From an uncultured Solimonas sp. (GTDB lineage Bacteria; Pseudomonadota; Gammaproteobacteria; Nevskiales; Nevskiaceae), in assembly GCA_946478985.1 (NCBI GenBank), contig CAMLDZ010000028.1, forward strand, positions 1 to 33,548: a DNA stretch of 33,548 bases. The letters are read 5' to 3'. The position numbers and the translations under genes are program-made. Below are positions 14,260 through 23,300 of this stretch, piece by piece. The stretch's first letter is position 1; each line of letters begins with the position of its first letter. The notes under the pieces are model-generated. The model saw only the letters and a list, made by a program, of their open reading frames with translations. It was not told where the DNA came from and ran no database searches.

Positions 14260-15618
14260 ATGACCAAGACCATTCATCGCCGATCCGTGTCGGCCGCCGC
14301 TGCGCTGCTGTTCGCCGCGTTCTCGCAGGCCCCGCTCGCCGAGATGACGGCGGACGAGGCGGCGCGCCTCGGTGCCGATCTCACGCCGATCGGTGCCGAG
14401 AAGGCCGGCAATGCCGATGGCAGCATCCCGGCCTGGGACGGCGGCATCACCAAGGCACCGGCCGGCTTCAATCCGGCCAAGGGCTATCTCGATCCGTACG
14501 CGTCCGAGAAGCCCCTGTTCACGATCACCGCGGCCAATGCCAAGGACTACGCCGCCAAGCTCGCCCCCGGCCAGCTGGAACTGCTCAAGCGCTATCCGAG
14601 CTACAAGATTCCGGTCTATCCGAGTCATCGCAGCGTTGGCCTGCCGCAGAGCGTGTATGACCTCGCCAAGAGCGAGGGGATGAAGGCCAAGGTCGCCCCG
14701 GGCGGCCGCGGCCTGCTCAACGTCGAGAAGTCCAACGTGCCGTTCCCGATTCCCAAGAACGGTGAGGAAGTGATCTGGAATCACGTCGCGCGCTATCTCG
14801 GCGGCACCTGGCAGCGCAACACGGCGGAGTTCCCGGTGCAGAGCAGCGGCCGCTTCACGCCGGTGACGCGCATCGAGACGTACGCGATGCCGGCAGCGAT
14901 GGAACGCCCGGACCCGAACATGCTCTTCTACTACATGAGCAAGATCACCGGCCCATCGAACGTCGCGGGTGAAGGCGTGCTGGTGCACGAAACGCTCGAC
15001 CAGAACAAGGAAGAGCGCCGCGCCTGGCTGTACAACCCGGGCTCGCGCCGCGTGCTGCGCGCGCCGGAGTTCGCCTATGACGCCCCGGGCACCGGTGCCG
15101 ACGGCCTGCGCACGGTCGACGACTACCAGGGCTTCACCGGCATCACCGATCGTTACGACTGGAAGCTGGTCGGCAAGAAGGAGATGTACATCCCGTACAA
15201 CAGCTACAAGCTGACCGACAAGTCGCTGAAGTACAGCCAGATCATCCAGCCGACCAACGTCAATTCGGATCTCACCCGCTACGAGCTGCATCGCGTCTGG
15301 GTGGTCGAGGCCACGCTCAAGAAGGGCATGCGCCACATCTACGCCAAGCGCGTGTTCTTCATCGACGAGGACTCCTGGACCGTTTCGCACACCGACCAGT
15401 ACGACGGTCGCGGCGAGCTGTGGCGCGTGCATGAACTGCACCTGGCACAGTTCTACGACGTGCCGATGCCGTGGCTGACCATCGAAGCGCTGTACGACCT
15501 GCAGGCCCGTCGCTACCTCGCCAGCGGCGTGCAGAACGAGGAAGCCCCGCAAAAGTTCGGCGTCAAGCTCACCGGCGCCTCGTTCTCCACGGAGTCCTTC
15601 CGTCGTCAAGGTCGCTGA
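14260..15618 (+). CDS. DUF1329 family periplasmic/outer-membrane protein (copy 2)
   Basis: The protein has 452 residues from ATG 14260, which has GGAG 6 nt upstream; an ATG 12 nt earlier overlaps that site. A Sec signal peptide covers about residues 1-27 (RRSVSAAAALLFAAFSQAPLA), and the twin-arginine consensus of copy 1 is absent. The mature start, EEAARLGADLTPIGAEKAGNADGSIPAWDGG-like, and PFPIPKNGEEVIWNHVARYLGGTW are classic for DUF1329. So are RRAWLYNPGSRRVLRAP and the C-terminal WTVSHTDQYDGRGELWRVHE. The fold is thought to resemble lipoprotein-carrier (LolA/LolB-like) proteins; lipid binding is inferred. It lies between DUF1302 and YCF48 genes, with a 7-T run and a strong hairpin behind it that may lower expression of the next genes. 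Confidence 0.92.
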   Translation: MTKTIHRRSVSAAAALLFAAFSQAPLAEMTADEAARLGADLTPIGAEKAGNADGSIPAWDGGITKAPAGFNPAKGYLDPYASEKPLFTITAANAKDYAAKLAPGQLELLKRYPSYKIPVYPSHRSVGLPQSVYDLAKSEGMKAKVAPGGRGLLNVEKSNVPFPIPKNGEEVIWNHVARYLGGTWQRNTAEFPVQSSGRFTPVTRIETYAMPAAMERPDPNMLFYYMSKITGPSNVAGEGVLVHETLDQNKEERRAWLYNPGSRRVLRAPEFAYDAPGTGADGLRTVDDYQGFTGITDRYDWKLVGKKEMYIPYNSYKLTDKSLKYSQIIQPTNVNSDLTRYELHRVWVVEATLKKGMRHIYAKRVFFIDEDSWTVSHTDQYDGRGELWRVHELHLAQFYDVPMPWLTIEALYDLQARRYLASGVQNEEAPQKFGVKLTGASFSTESFRRQGR

Positions 15619-15653
15619 GACGCACTTGCCGCTTTTTTTGTAGCGCTTCACGG

Positions 15654-15683
15654 GAAGCCCTGGCCGCTTGCGGCCAGGGCTTC
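15654..15683 (+). repeat. Perfect 14-bp-stem hairpin at the DUF1329/YCF48 junction (copy 2)
   Basis: GAAGCCCTGGCCGC (15654-15667) pairs exactly with 15670-15683 across a TT loop. The T-run in this gap (seven T's, 15633-15639) precedes the stem, so this is not a standard terminator for the operon. It is likely an mRNA-stabilising, processing or attenuation element. Confidence 0.8.
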
Positions 15684-15733
15684 ACCGCTTCAGCTTCATT
15701 GCCTGTCTTCTGATTCGATCCAAGGATCTTTCG

Positions 15734-16852
15734 ATGTCGAAACGGATCTTCGCGCCGCTGGCCCTGACCGCCGCTGCGGCCCTGCTCGCGGTCGGCGCAC
15801 CCCGGGCGGCCGACTGGCTTGAGCAACCGGCGCTGCAGGCGGTTCGCGCCCCCCAGTCCCTGCTGCTGGCAAGCACCGTCGCCGGCAAGCGCTGGTTCGC
15901 CGCCGGTGAGCGTGGCGTCATCATCTGGTCCGACGACCAGGGCGCCAGCTGGACCCAGTCCGAGGTTCCGGTCAGCGTGACGCTGACCGCTCTGTCGTTC
16001 GTCAGCCCGGAGCAAGGCTGGGCGGTCGGCCACGATGGCGTGGTTCTGCAGACCGCCGACGCCGGCAAGACCTGGCAGAAGCTGTCCGACGGCAACAAGG
16101 CCAATGAGTTGCTGCTGGCGGAAGCCGAGGCCAATCTCGCCAAGGTCAAGGCCGAGGTCGGCGAAGAGCCGGCCGGCGAGGCGCAGCGCACCCGGCTCGA
16201 AGAGGCCGAGTTCGCGCTGGAGGACGCGGAGGCTGCCAGCGAGTTCGGCCCGTCACGGCCGCTGCTCGGGGTCAAATTCATCAGCGCCGCGGAAGGTTAT
16301 GCAGTCGGCGCGTTTGGCCAGGTGCTGCATACCGCCGACGGCGGCAAGACCTGGGAATCGTGGACCACGCGGCTGAACAATCCGTCGCGGCTGCACTGCA
16401 ACCAGATCACCGTCACGGCCGAGGGCACGCTGCTGATCGCCAGCGAAAGCGGCACGCTGTTCCGCTCCACCGATAGCGGCGCCATTTTCGAGACGATCAA
16501 CGTCGGTTACGACGGCCCGCTGTACGGCGCGCTGAGCCTCAACAGTGGCCGCGTGCTGCTGGCCTATGGCTTCGCCGGCAACGTGTTCCGCTCCGACGAC
16601 GGCGGGACCAACTGGAGTCGCCTCGAACCGCTGGCGCGCAAGTCGCTGGTCAGCGGCATCGTCGCGCCGGACGGCACGCCACTGCTGCTCAGCCAGGACC
16701 GCCAGCTGCTGCGCGGCGACGCCTCCGGCCAGCACTTCAGCAAGATCGAAGTTCCCGGCGGCGGTCCGGTCGCAGCGATGGCGCTGACGCCGGATGCCAG
16801 CGCTGCCATCCTCGTCGGCTTTGGCGGCGCCAGCGCCGTCAAGCTGCGCTGA
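15734..16852 (+). CDS. YCF48/BNR-repeat exported protein with helical insert (copy 2)
   Basis: The protein has 372 residues. ATG 15734 has AAGGA 8 nt upstream, and a Sec signal peptide ends after PRAA (about residue 26). Propeller repeats with Asp-box-like motifs lie at about 66-73 (SDDQGASW), 107-114 (TADAGKTW), 200-207 (TADGGKTW), 245-252 (degenerate) and 287-294 (SDDGGTNW). Between blades two and three, residues 122-170 form a charged, Ala/Glu-rich stretch with heptad-like spacing that looks like a helical hairpin; the copy-1 protein lacks it. The insert could contact the MMPL pump encoded 27 nt downstream. YCF48 proteins are assembly factors in photosynthetic organisms; here a periplasmic adaptor or scaffold role is inferred from the operon. 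Confidence 0.88.
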   Translation: MSKRIFAPLALTAAAALLAVGAPRAADWLEQPALQAVRAPQSLLLASTVAGKRWFAAGERGVIIWSDDQGASWTQSEVPVSVTLTALSFVSPEQGWAVGHDGVVLQTADAGKTWQKLSDGNKANELLLAEAEANLAKVKAEVGEEPAGEAQRTRLEEAEFALEDAEAASEFGPSRPLLGVKFISAAEGYAVGAFGQVLHTADGGKTWESWTTRLNNPSRLHCNQITVTAEGTLLIASESGTLFRSTDSGAIFETINVGYDGPLYGALSLNSGRVLLAYGFAGNVFRSDDGGTNWSRLEPLARKSLVSGIVAPDGTPLLLSQDRQLLRGDASGQHFSKIEVPGGGPVAAMALTPDASAAILVGFGGASAVKLR

Positions 16853-16879
16853 GCCGCCCCTTTCTCAAAGACCCTACTC

Positions 16880-19216
16880 ATGCAAGGCCATAGCGCATCC
16901 CGCCTCGAAGCCTTCTTCGAACGTCATCTCTTCCGCCACCGCGTGCTGGTGTTGCTACTGGTGCTGCTCGCCTCGGCGCTGTTCGCCATGCAGGCGCTGA
17001 AGCTGCGGCCCGAGGCTTCGCTGCAGAAGATGGTGCCGTCCAGCCATCCGTTCATCGTCAACTACCTCAAGTACGAGAACGAGCTGCGCCCGCTCGGCAA
17101 TGTGCTGCGTATCGCCGTCGAGAACACCCAGGGCGACATCTACGACGCCGACTATCTGGAGACCTTGCACAAGGTCACCGACGAGGTCTTCTACATCTCC
17201 GGCGTCGACCGCGGCAATCTGAAGTCGCTGTGGACGCCGAACGTGATGTGGATGGAAGTGACCGAAACCGGCCTGATCGCCGGCCAGATCATCCCGCAGG
17301 GTTTCGACGGCTCCAAGGACAAGGTCGACCAGGTACGCGTGAATGTCGCGCGCTCGGGCCGCGTCGGCACGCTGGTGGCATCCGACCACCGCTCGGCGAT
17401 CGTCATGGCACCGCTGCTCGAAGTCGATCCGGAAACCGGCGGCAAGCTCGACTACGGCGCATTGTCGCGGCAGCTGGAAGAGAAAGTCCGCGACGTCTAC
17501 CAGAACGACAAGATCAAGATCCACATCGTCGGTCCGTCGAAGATCATCGGCGATCTGATCGAAGGCGCCAGCGCGATCGCGATGTTCTTCGCCGTTTCGT
17601 TCGCGCTGACCACGCTGGTGCTGCTGTGGTATTCGCGCTGCTGGCGCAGCACCGCGGCAACGCTGTTCTGCTGCAGTCTGGCGGTGATCTGGCAGCTCGG
17701 CATCGTGCAGCTGCTCGGCATGGGCCTGGACCCGTACTCCATCCTGGTACCGTTCCTGACTTTCGCGATCGGCGTCAGCCACGCGGTGCAGAACGTCAAC
17801 ACGATGGCCACGGAGGTGGCCCATGGCGCCAGCAGGATTGACGCGGCGCGCGCCACCTTCAGCCAGCTGTTCATCCCCGGCTCGATCGCCCTGCTTTGTG
17901 ACGTGGTGGGCTTCTCGACCCTGCTGGTGATCGACATCGGCGTGATCAAGGAGCTGGCGATCAGCGCCAGCATCGGCGTCGGCGTCATCATCCTCACCAA
18001 GATGTTCCTGCTGCCGGTGCTGATGTCGTACATCGGCATCAGCCCGCGCGCGGTGGAGCACCAGCGCCGCAAGGACGCCAGCGCGCATCGCCTCGCGCAT
18101 GCGATCTCGCGCTTCGCCGAGCCGAAGATGGCGAAGATCGCGCTGGCCGTGTCGCTGGTGGTGCTCGCCACTGGCTTCTGGATCAGCCGCGATCTGAAGA
18201 TCGGCGACCTTGCCTCCGGTGCGCCGGAACTGCGCGAGAACTCGCGCTACAACCGCGACAACGCCTATATCGCATCCCATTACGCCGCCAGCTCCGATGT
18301 CTTCGTGGTGATGGCGGTGTCGCCGCCGGGCGAATGCGGCGCCTATCCGGTGGCCTCGGTCGTCGACCGCTTCCAGTGGGAGATGGAGAACCTGCCGGGT
18401 GTCGAATCGACGTCCTCGCTGTTCACCTCGATGAAGCAGGTGCTGTCCGGTACCGCCGGTGGCGATTTGCGCTGGTACTCGATCACGCGCAACCGCTTCA
18501 GCTCGAACGCCGCGCATCGCACGCTGCCGTCGGAGCTGTCGAACAGCGATTGCTCGATGCTGCCGATCCTCATTTATCTGGAAGACCACAAGGCCGAGAC
18601 GCTGACGCGCGTGGTCAAGGCCGTCGAGGCCTTCGCCGCCGCCCACAACAGCGATGCGGTGAAGCTGGAACTGGCCGCCGGCAACGCCGGCATCGAGGCG
18701 GCGACCAACATCGTCATCAAGCAGGCCGAGCGCCTGATGCTGGTGCTGGTCTACGGCATCGTCGCGCTGCTGGTGCTGTGGGAGTTCCGCTCGATCGCCG
18801 TGACGATCTGCCTGGTCTTCCCGCTCTACATCACCTCGGTGCTCTGCGAGGCGATCATGGCCAAGCTGGGTCTGGGCGTGAAGGTGGCAACCTTGCCGGT
18901 GATCGCGCTGGGCATCGGCATCGGCGTCGACTACGGCATCTACATCTACAACCGCCTGCAGGGTTTCCTTGCCCAGGGCCTGGCGCTCAAGGAAGCCTAC
19001 TTCCAGACCTTGCGCACGACCGGCGCCGCGGTGGCGCTGACGGCGGTGATGCTGGCGCTGGGCGTGTTCACCTGGACCTTCTCGGAGATCAAGTTCCAGG
19101 CTGACATGGGCCTGCTGCTGACCTTCATGTTCCTGTGGAACATGATCGGCGCGATCATCCTGATCCCGGCGCTGGCGGCACTGCTGGTCAAGCCGAAGCC
19201 AGTCGCTTCCGCCTAG
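16880..19216 (+). CDS. MMPL/RND-family inner-membrane transporter
   Basis: The protein has 778 residues, as in MMPL/HpnN-like RND exporters. One TM helix (21-40) precedes a large periplasmic loop (41-225); TM helices 2-6 occupy about 230-385. TM7 (419-435), a second periplasmic loop (436-615) and TM helices 8-12 (about 617-770) repeat the design. In the second half the proton-relay motif is intact, GIGIGVDYGIY (678-688, Asp684-Tyr685). The equivalent spot in the first half reads FAIGVSHAVQ (295-304), with His301 instead of Asp. RND pumps of this type move lipids or other hydrophobic molecules using the proton gradient. It is the last gene of the DUF1302 operon and presumably its energised part. 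Direction of transport and substrate are unknown. Confidence 0.92.
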   Translation: MQGHSASRLEAFFERHLFRHRVLVLLLVLLASALFAMQALKLRPEASLQKMVPSSHPFIVNYLKYENELRPLGNVLRIAVENTQGDIYDADYLETLHKVTDEVFYISGVDRGNLKSLWTPNVMWMEVTETGLIAGQIIPQGFDGSKDKVDQVRVNVARSGRVGTLVASDHRSAIVMAPLLEVDPETGGKLDYGALSRQLEEKVRDVYQNDKIKIHIVGPSKIIGDLIEGASAIAMFFAVSFALTTLVLLWYSRCWRSTAATLFCCSLAVIWQLGIVQLLGMGLDPYSILVPFLTFAIGVSHAVQNVNTMATEVAHGASRIDAARATFSQLFIPGSIALLCDVVGFSTLLVIDIGVIKELAISASIGVGVIILTKMFLLPVLMSYIGISPRAVEHQRRKDASAHRLAHAISRFAEPKMAKIALAVSLVVLATGFWISRDLKIGDLASGAPELRENSRYNRDNAYIASHYAASSDVFVVMAVSPPGECGAYPVASVVDRFQWEMENLPGVESTSSLFTSMKQVLSGTAGGDLRWYSITRNRFSSNAAHRTLPSELSNSDCSMLPILIYLEDHKAETLTRVVKAVEAFAAAHNSDAVKLELAAGNAGIEAATNIVIKQAERLMLVLVYGIVALLVLWEFRSIAVTICLVFPLYITSVLCEAIMAKLGLGVKVATLPVIALGIGIGVDYGIYIYNRLQGFLAQGLALKEAYFQTLRTTGAAVALTAVMLALGVFTWTFSEIKFQADMGLLLTFMFLWNMIGAIILIPALAALLVKPKPVASA

Positions 19217-19225
19217 CCTGCCGCC

Positions 19226-19260
19226 CTTGCCCCGGCGCGGCCAGACCGCGCCGGGGCAAG
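19226..19260 (+). terminator. Strong hairpin at the end of the DUF1302-MMPL operon
   Basis: CTTGCCCCGGCGCGG (19226-19240) pairs perfectly with 19246-19260 across a 5-nt loop, and outer GCCGC/CGGC bases can extend the stem. No U-tract follows, so termination is likely but not of the textbook kind. The Nudix gene begins 37 nt later. Confidence 0.6.
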
Positions 19261-19296
19261 CGGCTATAGTGCGGTCCTGCTCGTACCGACTGCGCC

Positions 19297-19899
19297 ATGT
19301 ATCCCGAAACCCGCTTCTGCAACGCCTGCGGCCACCCGGTCGAATTCCGGGTGCCGGATGGCGACCACCTGCCCCGCCACATCTGCGGCGCCTGCGGCAA
19401 CATCCAGTATCACAACCCCAAGATCGTGGTCGGCGTCGTGCCGGAGCATGCGGACGGCCGCATCCTGATGTGCCGCCGCAACATCGAGCCGCGCCACGGC
19501 TACTGGACCTTCCCGGCCGGTTTCCTCGAACTCAAGGAGACCAGTGCACAAGGCGCCGCACGCGAGGCCCTGGAGGAGTCGCAGGCCGAGATCGAGGTCC
19601 GCGAGCTGCTGATGGTCATCAACGTCCCGCACGTCAGCCAGATCTGCATCGTCCACCGCGGCCTGATGGTCGGCGAGCATTTCGGCCCGACGCCGGAAAG
19701 CTCCGAGGTGCAGCTGATGCACGAGGACGAGATTCCGTGGAAGGAGATCGCCTTCCCCACCATCCGCTACAGCCTGGAGCATTTCTTCGCGCTGCGCCGC
19801 GCCGGCAACGGCTACCACGCGCGCAGCATCGACCTCGTCTACAAGCCGCGGCAGCCCTATGCCGCCGAGGTCCGCGCCGAGGACTTCCAGGCACTCTGA
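19297..19899 (+). CDS. Nudix hydrolase with N-terminal zinc ribbon
   Basis: The protein has 200 residues. A small zinc ribbon (C8-x2-C11, C30-x2-C33) leads into the Nudix domain. The Nudix box [21 protein letters not shown] (74-94) keeps the metal-binding R-E-x-x-E-E core, but the usual Gly-hydrophobic ending is replaced (ESQAEI). This architecture resembles the NudC/ADP-ribose type that hydrolyses NADH, ADP-ribose or related nucleoside diphosphate compounds to nucleotide products in the cytoplasm. The exact substrate cannot be read. It lies 93 nt before the ferredoxin gene on the same strand; a TATAGT sequence at about 19264 could be its -10. No functional tie to the transporter operon is evident. 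Confidence 0.88.
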   Translation: MYPETRFCNACGHPVEFRVPDGDHLPRHICGACGNIQYHNPKIVVGVVPEHADGRILMCRRNIEPRHGYWTFPAGFLELKETSAQGAAREALEESQAEIEVRELLMVINVPHVSQICIVHRGLMVGEHFGPTPESSEVQLMHEDEIPWKEIAFPTIRYSLEHFFALRRAGNGYHARSIDLVYKPRQPYAAEVRAEDFQAL

Positions 19900-19992
19900 G
19901 CGCTGCGATCGGGCGGTCCTCCCCGCCCGCGCATTCGTTTAAACTACGCGCCCCTTGCAACTACCGGCGGGTTCCCGCCAGCGCAACGCATC

Positions 19993-20316
19993 ATGACTTT
20001 CGTCGTCACCGAAAACTGCATCAAGTGCAAATACACCGACTGTGTCGAGGTCTGCCCGGTCGACTGTTTTCATGAAGGTCCGAATTTTCTGGTGATCGAT
20101 CCGGAAGAATGTATCGACTGCACGCTGTGCGAGCCGGAATGCCCGGCCGAGGCGATCTTCGCCGAGGATGACCTGCCGGAAGCGCAGGCCGACTTCAAGC
20201 CGATCAACGCCGAGCTGGCCAAGAAATGGCCGGTCATCACCGAGAAGAAGGACATGCTGCCGGACGCCAAGGAGTGGGACGGCAAGGACGGCAAGCGCGA
20301 GCTGCTGGAGCGCTAA
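19993..20316 (+). CDS. fdxA: 7Fe ferredoxin FdxA ([3Fe-4S][4Fe-4S])
   Basis: The protein has 107 residues, the standard FdxA length. The first cluster region is C9-x2-C12...C17-x3-C21-P and the second C40-x2-C43-x2-C46-x3-C50-P, as in Azotobacter-type seven-iron ferredoxins. The acidic C-terminal tail ([17 protein letters not shown]) is also characteristic. It is a soluble low-potential electron carrier; its redox partners here are unknown and could include flavoprotein oxidoreductases. It is often monocistronic in gammaproteobacteria, and here a terminator directly follows. The Nudix gene upstream may be cotranscribed. Confidence 0.97.
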   Translation: MTFVVTENCIKCKYTDCVEVCPVDCFHEGPNFLVIDPEECIDCTLCEPECPAEAIFAEDDLPEAQADFKPINAELAKKWPVITEKKDMLPDAKEWDGKDGKRELLER

Positions 20317-20340
20317 CCCGCCGCGGCACATCCGCTGAGA

Positions 20341-20374
20341 AGCGCGGCCGGAGCGCCCTCCGGCCGCGCTTTTT
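20341..20374 (+). terminator. Rho-independent terminator of fdxA
   Basis: AGCGCGGCCGGAG (20341-20353) pairs exactly with 20358-20370 across CGCC, followed by TTTT. It also separates fdxA from the convergent glutamate dehydrogenase gene ending at 20393. Confidence 0.9.
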
Positions 20375-20392
20375 GTTGGGCTCGGCGCCAGC

Positions 20393-23300
20393 TCAGAGCG
20401 TGCGCAGCTTGCGCAGCTCGCGCACGCCGACCGCCAGGTTCATGAAATCCGCGGCGCCGAGCGTCTGCAGCTCGCGCAGGCGCTGGATCCCGAAGCGCAC
20501 CTTGACCGGATTGGCGGCGATCCACGTCTCCAGCCGCGCCTCGGCGGTATCGCCCGCCGACTGCAGCACGCGGCAGGCGATCTTGCGGTGCAGCCGGTAG
20601 CTGTCCTCGCGCAGGTTGGAGCGCGCCAGCGCCTGCCATTTGCTCTGCACCGGAAAGGCGTTGATCGCCGGCAGCAGCCAGAGGATGTTGAGCTGCTCTC
20701 CGACCAGAAAGTAGACACGCGCGGCCTCTACCAGCGGCAGCCCGGTCTCGGCGGCGATCTCGACGATATCCGGTGCACTGCCGAGCACCAGGGTGCCGGC
20801 CAGCTCCTGCGCAAGGCCGACCGGCACGCCTTCCGCCAGCATCGCGTCGACCGCCTTGTCCCATTCAGCGCGGTAGACCGGCGGCAGCAGCGCCGGCAAC
20901 TGCGCCGCCAGCGCGCGGATGCCATCAGCAAAGCCGTTCACCGCCTCGGCGATCGGCAAGGCGGTGCGTCGGTAGTTCAGCAGCCAGGTCGTGGCGTGGC
21001 GCAGCAGGCCGATCGCACGGCCGAACAGCTTGAGCTGCAGCGCGGCCGGAATCCTGTTGTCCAGATCCTGGATCGGCTGCCAGTAGTGATCGCCATCGAA
21101 GATTTCATGGGCGATCGCATAGGCCTTGACCACCTCGGCGCGCTCGACGCCGTGATCCTCGGCGAAGCGGTGCGCGAACGCGAAGCCCATGCGATTGACG
21201 ACCGCATTGGCGAGGATGGTGGCGACGATCTCGCGGCGCAGCCGATGCTGCGCCAGCGAGTCGCGGTGCGCCGCCACCAGCTCCGGAGGAAAGTAGTCGA
21301 GCAGCGCCTGCGTCAGGAACGGATCGTCCGGCAGCTCGGAGTCCAGCACCGCGTCGAACAGCGAAATCTTGCTGTACGACAGCAGCACCGCCAGTTCCGG
21401 CCGCGTCAGGCCGCGGCTCTTGGCGCGGCGCTCCTTGAGCGCGTCGTCGTCGGGCAGGAACTCGACGGCGCGGCTCAGCACACCGTCGCGCTCCAGCGTG
21501 CGCATCAGGTCATCGTGTTCACCGAGCAGGGGCACCGCGTCGCGCTCGATCAGGCTGATCGCCAGGCTTTGCACGTAGTTGTCGTGCAGCACCGCCCGGG
21601 CGATTTCATCGGTGCAGGCGGCCAGCTGCGGATCGCGCTCGACGCGGCTCAGGCGCTGCTCGTGCATCAGTCCGTTCAGCGGGATCTTGATGTTGACCTC
21701 GCGGTCGGAGGTATGGACGCCGCCGGCGTTGTCGATGAAGTCGGTGTTGATGCGCCCGCCTGCGCCGCCAGCACCATACAGCGCGTATTCGACGCGGCCG
21801 AGTTGCGTGAAGCCCAGGTTGCCGCCCTCGCCGACCACGCGGCAGCGCAGCTCGCGGCCATCGACACGAATCGCGTCGTTGCTGCGGTCGCCGACGTCCT
21901 GGTGCGACTGCAGGTGGCTCTTCACATAGGTACCGATGCCGCCGTTCCACAGCAGGTCCACCGGTGCCAGCAGGATGGCGCGGATCAGCTCCTGCGGCGT
22001 CAGCCGGGTCTTGTCGATGCCCAGCGCCTGCCGCGCCTGCGCCGACAGCTCGATCAGCTTGAGCTTGCGTGAGTACACGCCGCCGCCGGTCGAGAGCCTG
22101 GCGCGGTCGTAGTCGTCCCAGCTGCTGCGCGGCAGCGCGAACAGCCGCTGGCGCTCGGCGAACGCGGCGGCAGGCTCGGGGTCCGGATCGATGAAGATGT
22201 GCCGGTGATCGAAGGCAGCGACGAGCCGCGTCTGCTCCGACAGCAGCATGCCATTGCCGAACACGTCGCCACTCATGTCGCCGATGCCCACCGCCGTGAA
22301 CGGCGTGGCCTGGATATCGCGCCCGGCGTGGGTGGCACCGTTGTCGTCGGTCCAGCCCAGCTCGCGGAAATGGCGCTTGACGCTCTCCCAGGCGCCACGC
22401 GCGGTGATGCCCATCTTCTTGTGGTCGTAGCCGGCGCTGCCGCCAGAGGCGAAGGCGTCGCCAAGCCAGAATCCGTATTCGGCGGCCACGCCGTTGGCGA
22501 TGTCCGAGAACGAGGCCGTGCCCTTGTCGGCGGCGACCACCAGGTACGGATCGTCCTCGTCATGGCGGACCACATCGGCTGGCTCCACCACACGGCTACC
22601 GACGCGGTTGTCGGTGATGTCGAGCAGGCCGCGCAGAAAGGTCTGGTAGCAGGCGATGCCCTGCTGCTGCCAGGCCTCGCGATTCGCGGGATCGCCGTTC
22701 TTGACCACGAAGCCACCCTTGGCACCGACCGGCACGATGATGGCGTTCTTGACCATCTGCGCCTTCATCAGGCCCAGCACCTCGGTGCGGAAATCCTGAC
22801 GCCGGTCCGACCAGCGCAGGCCGCCGCGCGCGACGCGGCCGCCACGCAGGTGGACGCCCTCTACCTCCGGCGCGTAGACGAAGATCTCGAACATCGGCAG
22901 TGGTGCCGGCAGCTCCAGCACCTGTTTCGGATCCAGCTTGATCGAGATGTAGGTCTTGTCGCCGCCGTCGGCCGACTTCTGGAAGTAGTTGGTGCGCAGC
23001 GCCGCACGCACCACCGCGATGTAGGCACGCAGCACGCGATCGCCGTCGAGCGTGGCGACCTTGTCGAGGGCGTCGTCGAGCGCCTGTGCGGTCTTGATCT
23101 CGCCATCGCGGCGCTGCTCGGCAGACAGCCGCGGATCGAAGCGTTGCTCGAACAGCTGCACCAGCAGGCGCGCCATGGGCGCGTATTCGGCGAGCAGGCG
23201 TTCCTGATAGTCCTGGCTGTACGGCAGGCCGGTCTGCACCAGGTAGCGCGTCAAGGCGCGCAGGCAGACCACCTGGCGTGGCGCCAGGCCCGCCAGCAGC

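Noticed and set aside
15633..15639. Seven T's after DUF1329 copy 2, as a possible terminator
   Set aside because: I could not find a stable stem directly before the run; the strong hairpin lies after it.
12871..15651. A 926-codon open frame on the minus strand
   Set aside because: It is antisense to both the DUF1302 and DUF1329 genes and crosses the gap between them. It lacks a ribosome site and family features.
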